Shown: positions 1 through 5,874 of the stretch, in pieces
How the letters are laid out: every line of letters begins with the position of its first letter
Position numbering within the stretch: position 1 is the first letter of the stretch
Assembly (NCBI GenBank): GCA_018383195.1
Contig: JAGZOP010000083.1
Location: 1-6,050 of the forward strand
DNA from: Clostridiaceae bacterium
GTDB taxonomy: Bacteria; Bacillota; Clostridia; Oscillospirales; Butyricicoccaceae
DNA length: 6,050 nucleotides
Direction of reading: 5' to 3'
Made by a program: the position numbers and the translations under genes
The notes under the pieces: generated by a model
Seen by the model: only the letters and a program-made list of their open reading frames with translations
What the model was told of the DNA's origin: nothing
The model's database searches: none

Positions 1-96
1 GACGAATAATCAATCATATGTGAATTGTCAAGGTACTCCGACTGCAGAAAAGTAGTCGGATATTTTTCTAGCGACACCTGAAAATTAAGCGCTTAC
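1..96. mobile_element. Outer end of an insertion sequence, possibly IS66-like
   Basis: On the minus strand the methylase sequence stops matching its intact-type start after Gly-Gly-Lys-Lys-Gln, and at position 96 a sequence beginning GTAAGCGCTTAATTTTC runs leftwards out of the window. IS66-family elements have terminal inverted repeats beginning GTAA and make 8-bp target duplications; that is family knowledge, and the match here is by eye. A plus-strand terminator (37-69) ends just inside the presumed terminal repeat (about 70-96), as expected if a transposase operon on the plus strand lies to the left. No transposase coding sequence is visible in these 96 bases and the other end is outside the window, so the family assignment is tentative. 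It could instead be an unrelated recombination junction. Confidence 0.4.
37..69 (+). terminator. Rho-independent terminator at the left edge
   Basis: TCCGACTGC (37-45) pairs with GTAGTCGGA (52-60) as a 9-bp stem including one G-T pair, around the loop AGAAAA. It is followed at once by TATTTTTCT. The T-run lies on the plus-strand side, so it should end a transcript entering from the left, perhaps the transposase genes of the inferred insertion sequence. On the minus strand there is no comparable T-run after the stem. Confidence 0.65.
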
Positions 97-136
97 GTTG
101 TTTTTTGCCGCCGATCCATGTGATAAAACTGTTCAT
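97..136 (-). pseudogene. D12-class DNA adenine methylase, first 13 codons only (copy A)
   Basis: The minus strand reads MNSFITWIGGKKQ from the ATG at 134-136, with an AGGAGG Shine-Dalgarno at 143-148, six bases upstream. The WIGGKK segment corresponds to the N-terminal 'WxGGK' motif of Dam/D12-class N6-adenine methyltransferases. The same start, MNSFITWIGGKK, recurs in copy B near 3164. After the Gln codon the similarity ends at a GTAAGCGC sequence, and the open frame meets a TAG at 68-70. The gene is therefore a remnant lacking the SAM-binding and DPPY catalytic motifs, most simply explained by an insertion at this point. Such methylases commonly travel on Tn1549-like conjugative elements of Clostridia; that context is inferred. 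Confidence 0.7.
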
Positions 137-206
137 AGTATTCCTCCTCTCTGTTTTTAGAAGTTTATTATGACAGAGAGGAAGTCCCAAAAAGTATCAA
201 TATTTT
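102..206. repeat. Direct repeat, copy A (methylase leader and start)
   Basis: This stretch aligns with 3130-3232 in the same orientation. By hand alignment I count six substitutions and two single-base gaps over about 105 columns, roughly 92% identity. The repeat spans the first codons of the methylase, its ribosome binding site, a leader hairpin, and about 25 further bases. It ends about five bases from the stop codon of the TIR-like gene. Confidence 0.9.
145..182 (-). promoter_or_regulatory. Leader hairpin overlapping the methylase ribosome binding site (copy A)
   Basis: TCCTCTCTGT (145-154) and ACAGAGAGGA (173-182) form a perfect 10-bp stem, extended by a T-G pair at 155/172. On the minus strand the hairpin lies immediately upstream of the methylase ATG, and its 3' arm takes in part of the AGGAGG Shine-Dalgarno (143-148). 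Folding would therefore limit ribosome access. There is no T-run after it, so it is not an obvious terminator for the TIR-like gene. Its role in translation is inferred from position. Confidence 0.55.
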
Positions 207-210
207 AATA

Positions 211-1113
211 TCAACTTACACCTACAAAAGTTATTTCCCGATTGAACAATGTTTTCATTTCTTCAGCAAAAGCCATGCCTAATTCATTTACATCAGCCAC
301 ACGAATGTTCTCAAAACTTTCACACATAATATTGATTGTACTACTGCTTATAGTTATAGCCATAGGCTTAAGTTTATATTTTTTGTACGCATCAAATTTC
401 CATAATGTAGACCTTTGAACTTGGTTTATTATTACTCCTAAATCTGTTTCGTCTGGACTTTCATCCATCGCAAATGTATAGATAAATATTTCTCGCCGTT
501 TTCTTGATGCCTCTTTTTCATATGAATGAACCGTAGTTTTTGCAATCATATTTTCTATTTTTCCTAGTCTATTGAGTATATATACCAACTTATCTGTATC
601 TTTCTCATCATCTTCGCCTAATAATTCTTCATTATTTAATATACTTATTTCCTGATTTATTTCTTTAAGCATGTCGTAAATGGGACTTGATGTTTTTGCA
701 AAATCTATCTCACTTTCTGCTTTTCTTATTCTTTCTTTTAATTCCAAGGTTCCTTTTGCATCATTTTTATAGAAAATGGTTCTTTCAGAAATAATATCAG
801 CTGGAAGCCCTGTTCCATGTTCAGCAATCAAAATCACTGGCTTTCCTAAGCTATGTCGAAAAGCCAACTCATACATAACATTTGGATTTCTTTCTGTAAG
901 ATTTACAATTACCAACTTATCTTCATAAATCTCTTTGATAATTTGTTTTGTTATTGTTCCTGGTTCATTTATTTTGTGTGATACCACAACTTCATATTTA
1001 TCAGATAAAGCTGGTTCAATTACAGCTTCAATTATCCCATCAATATGTCTTCTAATAGGATCTGACTCACTTCCTATTGGAGTAATAACAAAGCATCTAT
1101 CTTTATGGTTCAT
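211..1113 (-). CDS. TIR / nucleoside deoxyribosyltransferase-like protein with unknown C-terminal domain
   Basis: This is a 300-residue protein with no signal peptide or membrane segment. Residues 6-97 show the STIR-type nucleotide-processing fold: a first strand CFVITPIG (7-14), a middle strand LVIVNLT (67-73), and the hallmark NPNVMYELAFRHSLGKPVIL (76-95). In the related nucleoside 2-deoxyribosyltransferases and TIR NADases a Glu near this position is catalytic; Glu82 is the candidate here. Residues 120-200 are charged and probably helical, coiled-coil-like. Residues 205-300 look like a separate alpha/beta domain that I do not recognise, possibly for sensing or binding. The ATG at 1111-1113 has GAAAGGGA (1123-1130) nine bases upstream. 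A terminator after the neighbouring membrane-protein gene, and its own promoter, suggest independent transcription. An NAD- or nucleotide-consuming defence effector is inferred; a housekeeping deoxyribosyltransferase is less likely given the extra domain and context. Confidence 0.8.
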   Translation of the reverse strand: MNHKDRCFVITPIGSESDPIRRHIDGIIEAVIEPALSDKYEVVVSHKINEPGTITKQIIKEIYEDKLVIVNLTERNPNVMYELAFRHSLGKPVILIAEHGTGLPADIISERTIFYKNDAKGTLELKERIRKAESEIDFAKTSSPIYDMLKEINQEISILNNEELLGEDDEKDTDKLVYILNRLGKIENMIAKTTVHSYEKEASRKRREIFIYTFAMDESPDETDLGVIINQVQRSTLWKFDAYKKYKLKPMAITISSSTINIMCESFENIRVADVNELGMAFAEEMKTLFNREITFVGVS

Positions 1114-1134
1114 CGTTAAAAATCCCTTTCTTAA

Positions 1135-1192
1135 ATTATATCAATTTGTAATTACTATCCTAAATTATACCATTCAAACTATTAATTCACAA
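1135..1192 (-). promoter_or_regulatory. Promoter of the TIR-like gene
   Basis: Read on the minus strand, TTGTGA (1187-1192) and TATAAT (1164-1169) are separated by exactly 17 bases. A second TATAAT (1135-1140) lies nearer the start codon but has only a weak -35. The upstream pair leaves a leader of about 45 bases, which contains the ribosome binding site. Because a terminator lies between this promoter and the preceding membrane-protein gene, this is probably the main promoter of the TIR-like gene. Confidence 0.55.
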
Positions 1193-1203
1193 CGAAACCT
1201 TAA

Positions 1204-1233
1204 ATTGAAAAAATCGAGGTTTCCCTCGATTTT
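1204..1233 (-). terminator. Terminator after the Panacea/membrane-protein operon
   Basis: AAAATCGAGG (1210-1219) and CCTCGATTTT (1224-1233) form a perfect 10-bp stem with a four-base loop. On the minus strand the stem ends in T residues continued by TT before CAATTT. It starts four bases after the TGA of the membrane-protein gene. The plus-strand side is also T-rich, so it may act in both directions. It separates the two-gene unit from the TIR-like gene. Confidence 0.75.
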
Positions 1234-1236
1234 CTT

Positions 1237-2157
1237 TCATTTCTTTTTTCGTTTAAACATGCAAAGTATTAGAATAGCAAATACTATAAAAATTATAGCA
1301 TAACCAAATGACATTACTCTTAATGGGTGTTGATTACAAAGATTCACAAACCGAAAATCAAGGTTGTTTTCTTCAACAAAATATGTCCATAAACTCATTG
1401 CCAATATAGCTAAAATAATTAAATCGCTCCACCATACAACAGGATATTTTCTAGCAATATTAACATCAGAATTTTTACTAGATGCAAAATCAATACCTGT
1501 CATTTTTCCTACACAAAACAAAAAGACAAAAACTACGTTCAGAATACATAATCCCCACACAGAACCAATAATCATCACTTTCAATACAGGTAATGTATGA
1601 TTGGAAAAAATACTTCCTAAAGAACTGATACCACCAAACATCAAGAATGCTAATGCTGTAAAAATACTAACCATCGTAAGCAATTGCATACTCATTTTTT
1701 TAGAGATATCTTCTTGGTAAGGTGCTGCATGACGCTCTAATCTTTTTTTAAACTCTTCATCTGTGTCTTTTAGTACAATAAACTGTCTAGTTGCAAGATT
1801 TACATGATCATATATCTTAAGAAGCACCTTGTTCATTAATTTATACTCTTCTTCGTCCACTTTTCCATTTTTTTGAAGCTCATTTAAATAACTATATAAC
1901 CTTTCCATATTAACGTTCACAATAACAAATTCAGCGTCTTCTTGAACTTTACGGAAGATATAATTACTTATTGTAGAATATAAAAAGCGTTCATATTGGT
2001 GTACATATTCCAATATTTGGTTATAAACCTCGTCTTCTTTAAAATTTACAGTTGTTAGAAATAACCTTTCGCAAATTTTTTCTATATGTTCTTCTCTGTC
2101 TTGAATTTTTTGAAGTTGCTCGTTATCATCTGTTTTACCAATAAATCCATTTTGCAT
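1237..2157 (-). CDS. Protein with four predicted membrane segments, partner of the Panacea gene
   Basis: This 306-residue protein belongs to no family I recognise. Residues 1-155 are charged and predicted largely helical, with no signal peptide, so this half is probably cytosolic. Four hydrophobic segments follow at about 157-180, 191-216, 240-260 and 281-301, and the tail is basic (KRKKK). An even number of spans with a positive C-terminal end suggests both ends face the cytoplasm. The ATG lies three bases after the stop of the Panacea gene, with GAGGA in the last codons of that gene as ribosome binding site, so the two are translationally linked. Panacea domains neutralise many unrelated toxins encoded next to them, including membrane-active ones; on that basis this is the candidate toxin of a pair. 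The role is inferred from position alone, and a membrane sensor or effector of a defence system is an alternative. Confidence 0.8.
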   Translation of the reverse strand: MQNGFIGKTDDNEQLQKIQDREEHIEKICERLFLTTVNFKEDEVYNQILEYVHQYERFLYSTISNYIFRKVQEDAEFVIVNVNMERLYSYLNELQKNGKVDEEEYKLMNKVLLKIYDHVNLATRQFIVLKDTDEEFKKRLERHAAPYQEDISKKMSMQLLTMVSIFTALAFLMFGGISSLGSIFSNHTLPVLKVMIIGSVWGLCILNVVFVFLFCVGKMTGIDFASSKNSDVNIARKYPVVWWSDLIILAILAMSLWTYFVEENNLDFRFVNLCNQHPLRVMSFGYAIIFIVFAILILCMFKRKKK

Positions 2158-2160
2158 ATT

Positions 2161-2595
2161 CTAATCCTCAAAGTATTCTCTAATAGATTCTTTGGAAATG
2201 ACATTATTGTAGTATTTCTTGTAAGCCTTTTTCCAAGGTGCCTGTTTATGAGTCAAACTCACTAATTCTGCAGCAGAATAGTCAGAACACTCATCTATCA
2301 TACTCTTCATCAATTTTTTATCTTCTTTATTGATATAAGGAATATCTTCATCCTCTAAAAAAATATTTGAATTTCCAAAAAACTTATATTCATGATATAC
2401 TTCTGGAACTACAGGACCAAAATCCCAAGCTTCTATTTCTTCTTTGAAACAAGGGGAACCTGTATTTACCAAGAAAATAGCTTGAATAAAATATAATATC
2501 TTTTGTAATTTTAAGTTCGTAATTAAATATCCTTTTTTTGTACAATAATAAATAACATATTTTGCGATATCAAGTACATTATACTCATTACCCAC
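2161..2595 (-). CDS. Panacea (SocA/DUF4065) antitoxin-domain protein
   Basis: This 144-residue protein consists almost entirely of one Panacea domain. Signature segments are DIAKYVIYYC (9-18), TNLKLQKILYFIQA (26-39), EAWDFGPVVPEVYHEYK (55-71) and LVSLTHKQAPWKKAY (111-125), the last being the typical C-terminal 'THxxxPW' region. The domain is known from the proteolytic adaptor/antitoxin SocA and from many toxin-antitoxin pairs, where it neutralises a toxin encoded next to it. The length fits a stand-alone antitoxin without an added DNA-binding domain. The start is GTG at 2593-2595: it has a strong GAGGAGGGG Shine-Dalgarno at optimal spacing, and the domain begins directly after it. It is the first gene of a two-gene operon with the membrane protein. 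The partner it neutralises is inferred, not shown. Confidence 0.9.
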   Translation of the reverse strand: MGNEYNVLDIAKYVIYYCTKKGYLITNLKLQKILYFIQAIFLVNTGSPCFKEEIEAWDFGPVVPEVYHEYKFFGNSNIFLEDEDIPYINKEDKKLMKSMIDECSDYSAAELVSLTHKQAPWKKAYKKYYNNVISKESIREYFED

Positions 2596-2600
2596 AAGCT

Positions 2601-2664
2601 TCCCCTCCTCTCAATTGTTATGTACATATACATATATTATATGTCAGGATTTCTAATTTTACAA
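2601..2664 (-). promoter_or_regulatory. Promoter of the Panacea operon with palindromic -10 region
   Basis: Read on the minus strand, TTGTAA (2659-2664) and TATAAT (2636-2641) are 17 bases apart, and a GAGGAGGGG ribosome binding site follows at about 2602-2610. The -10 box sits inside the inverted repeat ACATAT-ATT-ATATGT (2630-2644), and the 10-bp palindrome TATGTACATA (2619-2628) lies in the early leader. These could be operator sites, as antitoxin operons are often autoregulated. In such AT-rich DNA, short palindromes also arise by chance, and no DNA-binding domain is evident in either gene product. Confidence 0.55.
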
Positions 2665-2937
2665 TATTATCTTAGGTGCTTTTTAATTAATATCACCAAT
2701 TTTAGCGTTATTTTTAATCTCTTAATCAGTTTTATTTCTTTAATTCCTTCAAAATATCTCTCTAAATATTTTTCTACATAGATAACATTTTATACTTTTA
2801 AAAATACACCGAAAAAAGTCTAAAAAAGTCCCATATTTCGAAATTTTGACATAAAAACCACAGTTTTTTCCCCTTGACCTCTTACAATTATACTTAATCT
2901 CATACTTTAATATGTTTACAATATTCCTAGTTTCGAT
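2665..2937. other. Intergenic stretch without a recognisable gene
   Basis: This very AT-rich DNA lies between the Panacea promoter and the end of recognisable methylase similarity. The frame that carries the methylase remnant stays open on the minus strand to 2749, but its translation (Lys- and Phe-rich, no motifs) no longer resembles a methylase. I see no RNA gene, ribosome binding site with a start, or repeat larger than two adjacent AAAAAAGTC copies near 2812-2830. It may be filler left after deletion of the methylase 3' part. Confidence 0.5.
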
Positions 2938-3164
2938 ATTCATCATCGCTTTTGTGTGATGCTTCATCATGCAGAATAAGTTTACCAGATTTGAATTGAT
3001 GTCATTATATACTTCTTTCAGTGCAGCTTGTTCTGATGAAGCAGAACCCAGTCGGCTCCACCGAATACCTCTACATATTTCTGTATACCTTCTTTTGAAA
3101 AACGGGAAACAACGGTTTCTCGTAACAGCTTTTTGCCACCAATCCATGTGATAAAACTGTTCAT
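2938..3164 (-). pseudogene. D12-class DNA adenine methylase, frameshifted and truncated (copy B)
   Basis: From the ATG at 3162-3164, with AGGAGG six bases upstream, the minus strand reads MNSFITWIGGKKLLRE and continues to a TGA at 3018-3020 after 48 codons. It includes the SAM-binding-type segment YVEVFGGADWVLL, the counterpart of 'EPFxGxG' in Dam-family enzymes. Just past a frameshift near 3020 another frame continues the family with EVYNDINSNLVNLF, the counterpart of Dam's 'DIN' segment, up to about 2938. Similarity then stops, so the target-recognition region and the DPPY catalytic motif are missing. A full enzyme of this family is roughly 250-300 residues; about 75 remain. The gene cannot make an active methylase. 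It is a second copy of the one cut at the left end of the window. Confidence 0.8.
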
Positions 3165-3232
3165 AGTAGTCCTCCTCTCTGTCTTAGAAGTTTATTATGA
3201 CAGAGAGGAAGTTCCAAAGAGTATCATATTTT
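3130..3232. repeat. Direct repeat, copy B (methylase leader and start)
   Basis: This is the partner of 102-206, in the same orientation and about 92% identical by hand alignment. The repeat-to-repeat distance is about 3,028 bases and encloses the TIR-like gene, the membrane-protein gene, the Panacea gene and methylase copy B. It lies about 80 bases upstream of the oppositely oriented 842-residue protein gene. Confidence 0.9.
3173..3209 (-). promoter_or_regulatory. Leader hairpin overlapping the methylase ribosome binding site (copy B)
   Basis: TCCTCTCTGTC (3173-3183) and GACAGAGAGGA (3199-3209) form a perfect 11-bp stem around a 15-base loop. On the minus strand the downstream arm runs into the AGGAGG ribosome binding site (3171-3176), four of whose bases are paired. 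The stem is complete although the gene it precedes is broken, and copy A keeps it with only a G-T pair in place of the last base pair. Confidence 0.55.
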
Positions 3233-3276
3233 TCAAGCTGCAAAGCGATAACAACAGACAGTTATCCAAAAGATAT

Positions 3277-3304
3277 GATATAATATAGAAAAAAATTGAA
3301 GGAG
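3277..3304 (+). promoter_or_regulatory. Extended -10 promoter and ribosome binding site of the 842-residue protein gene
   Basis: TGATATAAT (TG at 3276-3277, TATAAT at 3279-3284) is an extended -10 element; there is no good TTGACA-like -35 at 17 bases. GAAGGAG (3298-3304) lies seven bases before the ATG at 3312. The leader is short, roughly 20 bases. This gene diverges from methylase copy B. Confidence 0.55.
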
Positions 3305-3311
3305 TACAACT

Positions 3312-5840
3312 ATGACATACATTTGTTTATTCATAATAATTGGTTGTGGATTTATCATTGACTATTTAATATCTACCAATATAGTTCCAGTGATATTAGT
3401 TTTAGATCCTTCCTACTTATCAACAATATTTTCCGCAAGTATCACTTTAGCCGGATTTGGGATAGCAGTTGTATCTCTACTTCCTAATAGCTTTGATAAG
3501 ACATACTATGGCTATTCAATGAAGGAAATTATCCGTATGAAAGAATCGAATGTCTCAATAAATACTTTCATCAAAGTTACTTTTTTATGTATGGCATTCG
3601 GTTTACTTGGTTTGATATTGGCATCTTATAATTTGATTACTGCAGTTTTTATTTTTTTATTATTTGTAAATTTTAATTATTTCAGAAAAATCTTTAAGAT
3701 CATCACAAATGATTTAGAATGCGAACATATTGTAACTACTTATATTGAAACACAATCTTCAAAAAGGAATAATCCATCCTTAAAAGATGAAATTAATACG
3801 CATCTATTAAATCATTTATCGGATTTATCAAAAACATCTTCTACAGAACAAAAAGATGCTGTTTGGGACATGTTCTGGAACTTCAACAAGGAAATTTGGT
3901 CAAAACCGTCTGACAAAACAAAACCATCAGAGCAAATAAATATATGCTCTGACTTCACCAATAAAATTATAAAATTATTTACACCTTCCGTAGATAGTAC
4001 ACTTTTTACATCATACTTTAAAACCATATTGTATGATAATACATTACCTTCTGAAAATAAAATATCTTTAATTGAACATGGCATGTCAGCAGTTAAAGTT
4101 TCAGACTTTATTACACTATCATCTATGAATATTCCAAAGAAAATTCGTGATTTTAAAGAGAAAAATAAAGAAAATTTTGGAATTGAAGATTTGTACAAAA
4201 TATATATCCAAAATGTGATTGATCATCCAACAATTTCAGAAAACGAAAAAATAGAATTGATATCTGTTTTTTTTAAAGTTCTTGCTGAAGAAAACAGCTT
4301 ATCTAATGAATCACTTGTAATTGAAAAAAAATTATTATGTTCCATTTTTGACAAACACGTTCTTCATTTTTCAAACATCGAGAATGCTAAAATTGTTTTG
4401 TCCGCTTTTGTTTCTTTTACTGCGGCAATTATAAATACATCATATGTGACATACGATATAGGTCAAGAAATTGCAAAAATTTACGCAAAAGTTATTTACG
4501 CCCTTTTTACAACCGTTAAGAATCCAATATTTGGTACAAAATTGCTTTTTACTGCCTTTTCTTCTCCCCAGCAAAAAAAGCAACTATATGATTTATTTTT
4601 TGATTTATCTCAAAAGCAACCAAAATATAGCTGTATGTTCTTTGATTTATTATCATCGCGTAGAAAATATTTTGGTATAAACATATTAAAACATATGACT
4701 TCCTGGCTTTCTCCAAGTTTTTTTATTCCAACGGAAGAATCTAACTATAATGACTTTTTACTCTATTATTCAAATGATACAAGGAGTTGGGCTACCATTC
4801 ATCTAATTTTATACTTAGTTTATTGTTATAAATATCAGGAACCTCGTGATACCTACTTTTATAGTATCAAAGGTGTACCATCGATTTTTGAAACCTATGA
4901 TAATTGGGATCAGCTAGTAGATTTAGATGGTAGAAATTATAAACCAACCATATTTAGTGCATATTCTGTATTTGATATTTCTAAAGGAGAAATAAACTTT
5001 CAAAAAGAATTTGCAGAAACATTTGATATGGTTCTAAGTATATCTGTAACCAATAGAAATTTGCCATCGGATTTTATAATTCATGCTTTTGAAACTATCA
5101 ACGACGAAAAAGCCAAATACTATTCAGCCCCTTGGCTATCTGAATCATTCTGTTCAACCAAAGATGATTGGACTCATTTAATTGAGCCATTTGAATTTGA
5201 TGAAGGCGCTCGTTATGTAGTAAGAAATCAGATGGTAATAAATGTCTTTTCGCCCCATGTAATATCCTATCCTTTTCCTATAACAAGAAAAGAATTTATT
5301 TCAATTATTTTTCGTAGAGCTTTACCTGAAATCCGCTTATATTTTGATCAAGAACTTGAAGCAGTAAGTGACCCAAATACAGTCAAACAAAAACTCAAAA
5401 ATCTAAATATTTCACATCGTTCCTTTGATATGGGGGACATTTGGCATGGCGATAACGACAATAGAATAACAAATGAATTTAGAAAAGAAATTTCTCCTTT
5501 ATTAGATCATCTTATTAAAATAGATTATGAAAAATGGAATGGATTTTATCTTTTCAATCAATCATCAATGAAATTTAGCATATACGCCGAAGTAACTGCT
5601 ATACAACCATTATCTGATGAAGAAATACAAAAAACAATAGCTGAATTACCTAAATTAAACGATAAGTACTTCTATCAAAGCTCTTTTTTTAATGCTTTAC
5701 TTACTTATGAAGATACAATTCAAGCTATTAAAAATGATTTTTTACAATTTCACGTATCTCTTACAATCAAAACATCAATCTGCCGTAAAAATGCTTTTCG
5801 GATTGATGCCCATCGTACAAATTCTTTTGATCTGTCCTAA
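3312..5840 (+). CDS. Large membrane-anchored protein of unknown function (842 residues)
   Basis: I do not recognise this family. The first 130 residues hold about four hydrophobic segments (2-20, 37-57, 86-105, 108-124) with basic residues directly after the last (FRKIFK), so the protein is probably anchored in the cytoplasmic membrane. The remaining 700 or so residues are soluble, mixed-charge and largely helical in the first half, richer in aromatic residues and strands from about 480. I see no Walker, HEPN, nuclease, protease or TIR motif. The ATG has a good ribosome binding site and an extended -10 upstream. It stands alone on its strand next to a possible toxin-antitoxin or defence block. 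The last 20-25 codons use CGG, GCC, CTG and TCC, unlike the AT-rich codons before them, and run into the hairpin cluster of an IS200-type element, so the native C-terminus may have been replaced. A role in phage defence is only a contextual guess. Confidence 0.8.
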   Translation: MTYICLFIIIGCGFIIDYLISTNIVPVILVLDPSYLSTIFSASITLAGFGIAVVSLLPNSFDKTYYGYSMKEIIRMKESNVSINTFIKVTFLCMAFGLLGLILASYNLITAVFIFLLFVNFNYFRKIFKIITNDLECEHIVTTYIETQSSKRNNPSLKDEINTHLLNHLSDLSKTSSTEQKDAVWDMFWNFNKEIWSKPSDKTKPSEQINICSDFTNKIIKLFTPSVDSTLFTSYFKTILYDNTLPSENKISLIEHGMSAVKVSDFITLSSMNIPKKIRDFKEKNKENFGIEDLYKIYIQNVIDHPTISENEKIELISVFFKVLAEENSLSNESLVIEKKLLCSIFDKHVLHFSNIENAKIVLSAFVSFTAAIINTSYVTYDIGQEIAKIYAKVIYALFTTVKNPIFGTKLLFTAFSSPQQKKQLYDLFFDLSQKQPKYSCMFFDLLSSRRKYFGINILKHMTSWLSPSFFIPTEESNYNDFLLYYSNDTRSWATIHLILYLVYCYKYQEPRDTYFYSIKGVPSIFETYDNWDQLVDLDGRNYKPTIFSAYSVFDISKGEINFQKEFAETFDMVLSISVTNRNLPSDFIIHAFETINDEKAKYYSAPWLSESFCSTKDDWTHLIEPFEFDEGARYVVRNQMVINVFSPHVISYPFPITRKEFISIIFRRALPEIRLYFDQELEAVSDPNTVKQKLKNLNISHRSFDMGDIWHGDNDNRITNEFRKEISPLLDHLIKIDYEKWNGFYLFNQSSMKFSIYAEVTAIQPLSDEEIQKTIAELPKLNDKYFYQSSFFNALLTYEDTIQAIKNDFLQFHVSLTIKTSICRKNAFRIDAHRTNSFDLS

Positions 5841-5849
5841 CAACAAAAA

Positions 5850-5874
5850 GGCGGGGCTTTCGCCCCGTCTTTCT
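5850..5874 (+). terminator. Strong terminator after the 842-residue protein gene
   Basis: GGCGGGGC (5850-5857) and GCCCCGTC (5862-5869) form an 8-bp GC-rich stem with the loop TTTC, followed by TTTCT. The A-run on the left could make it work on the minus strand too. It ends the long plus-strand gene. It may equally be the anti-readthrough terminator that IS200-type elements carry ahead of tnpA. Confidence 0.8.

Noticed and set aside
145..182. Leader hairpin as terminator of the TIR-like gene
   Set aside because: The stem is not followed by a T-run on the minus strand, and the same hairpin occurs in copy B away from any gene end. A leader role fits better.
935..1303. Plus-strand open frame of 122 codons
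   Set aside because: It lies antisense to the TIR-like gene start and runs through its promoter and the terminator hairpin. Its Ser/Ile/Phe-rich translation shows no motif.
2812..2830. Adjacent AAAAAAGTC direct repeats
   Set aside because: There are only two short copies in very AT-rich DNA. They are explained by chance, and there is no array or spacer regularity suggesting CRISPR or iterons.
2749..3147. Minus-strand open frame of 132 codons as an intact gene
   Set aside because: Its start lies inside methylase copy B in the wrong frame. Only its middle part (EVYNDINSNLVNLF) is meaningful, and it belongs to the frameshifted methylase.
2969..3151. Plus-strand open frame of 60 codons
   Set aside because: It is antisense to the methylase remnant, with no plausible ribosome binding site.
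3812..4198. Minus-strand open frame of 128 codons inside the large gene
   Set aside because: It is an antisense shadow of a clearly coding AT-rich gene, with Ser/Phe/Ile-rich composition and no motif.
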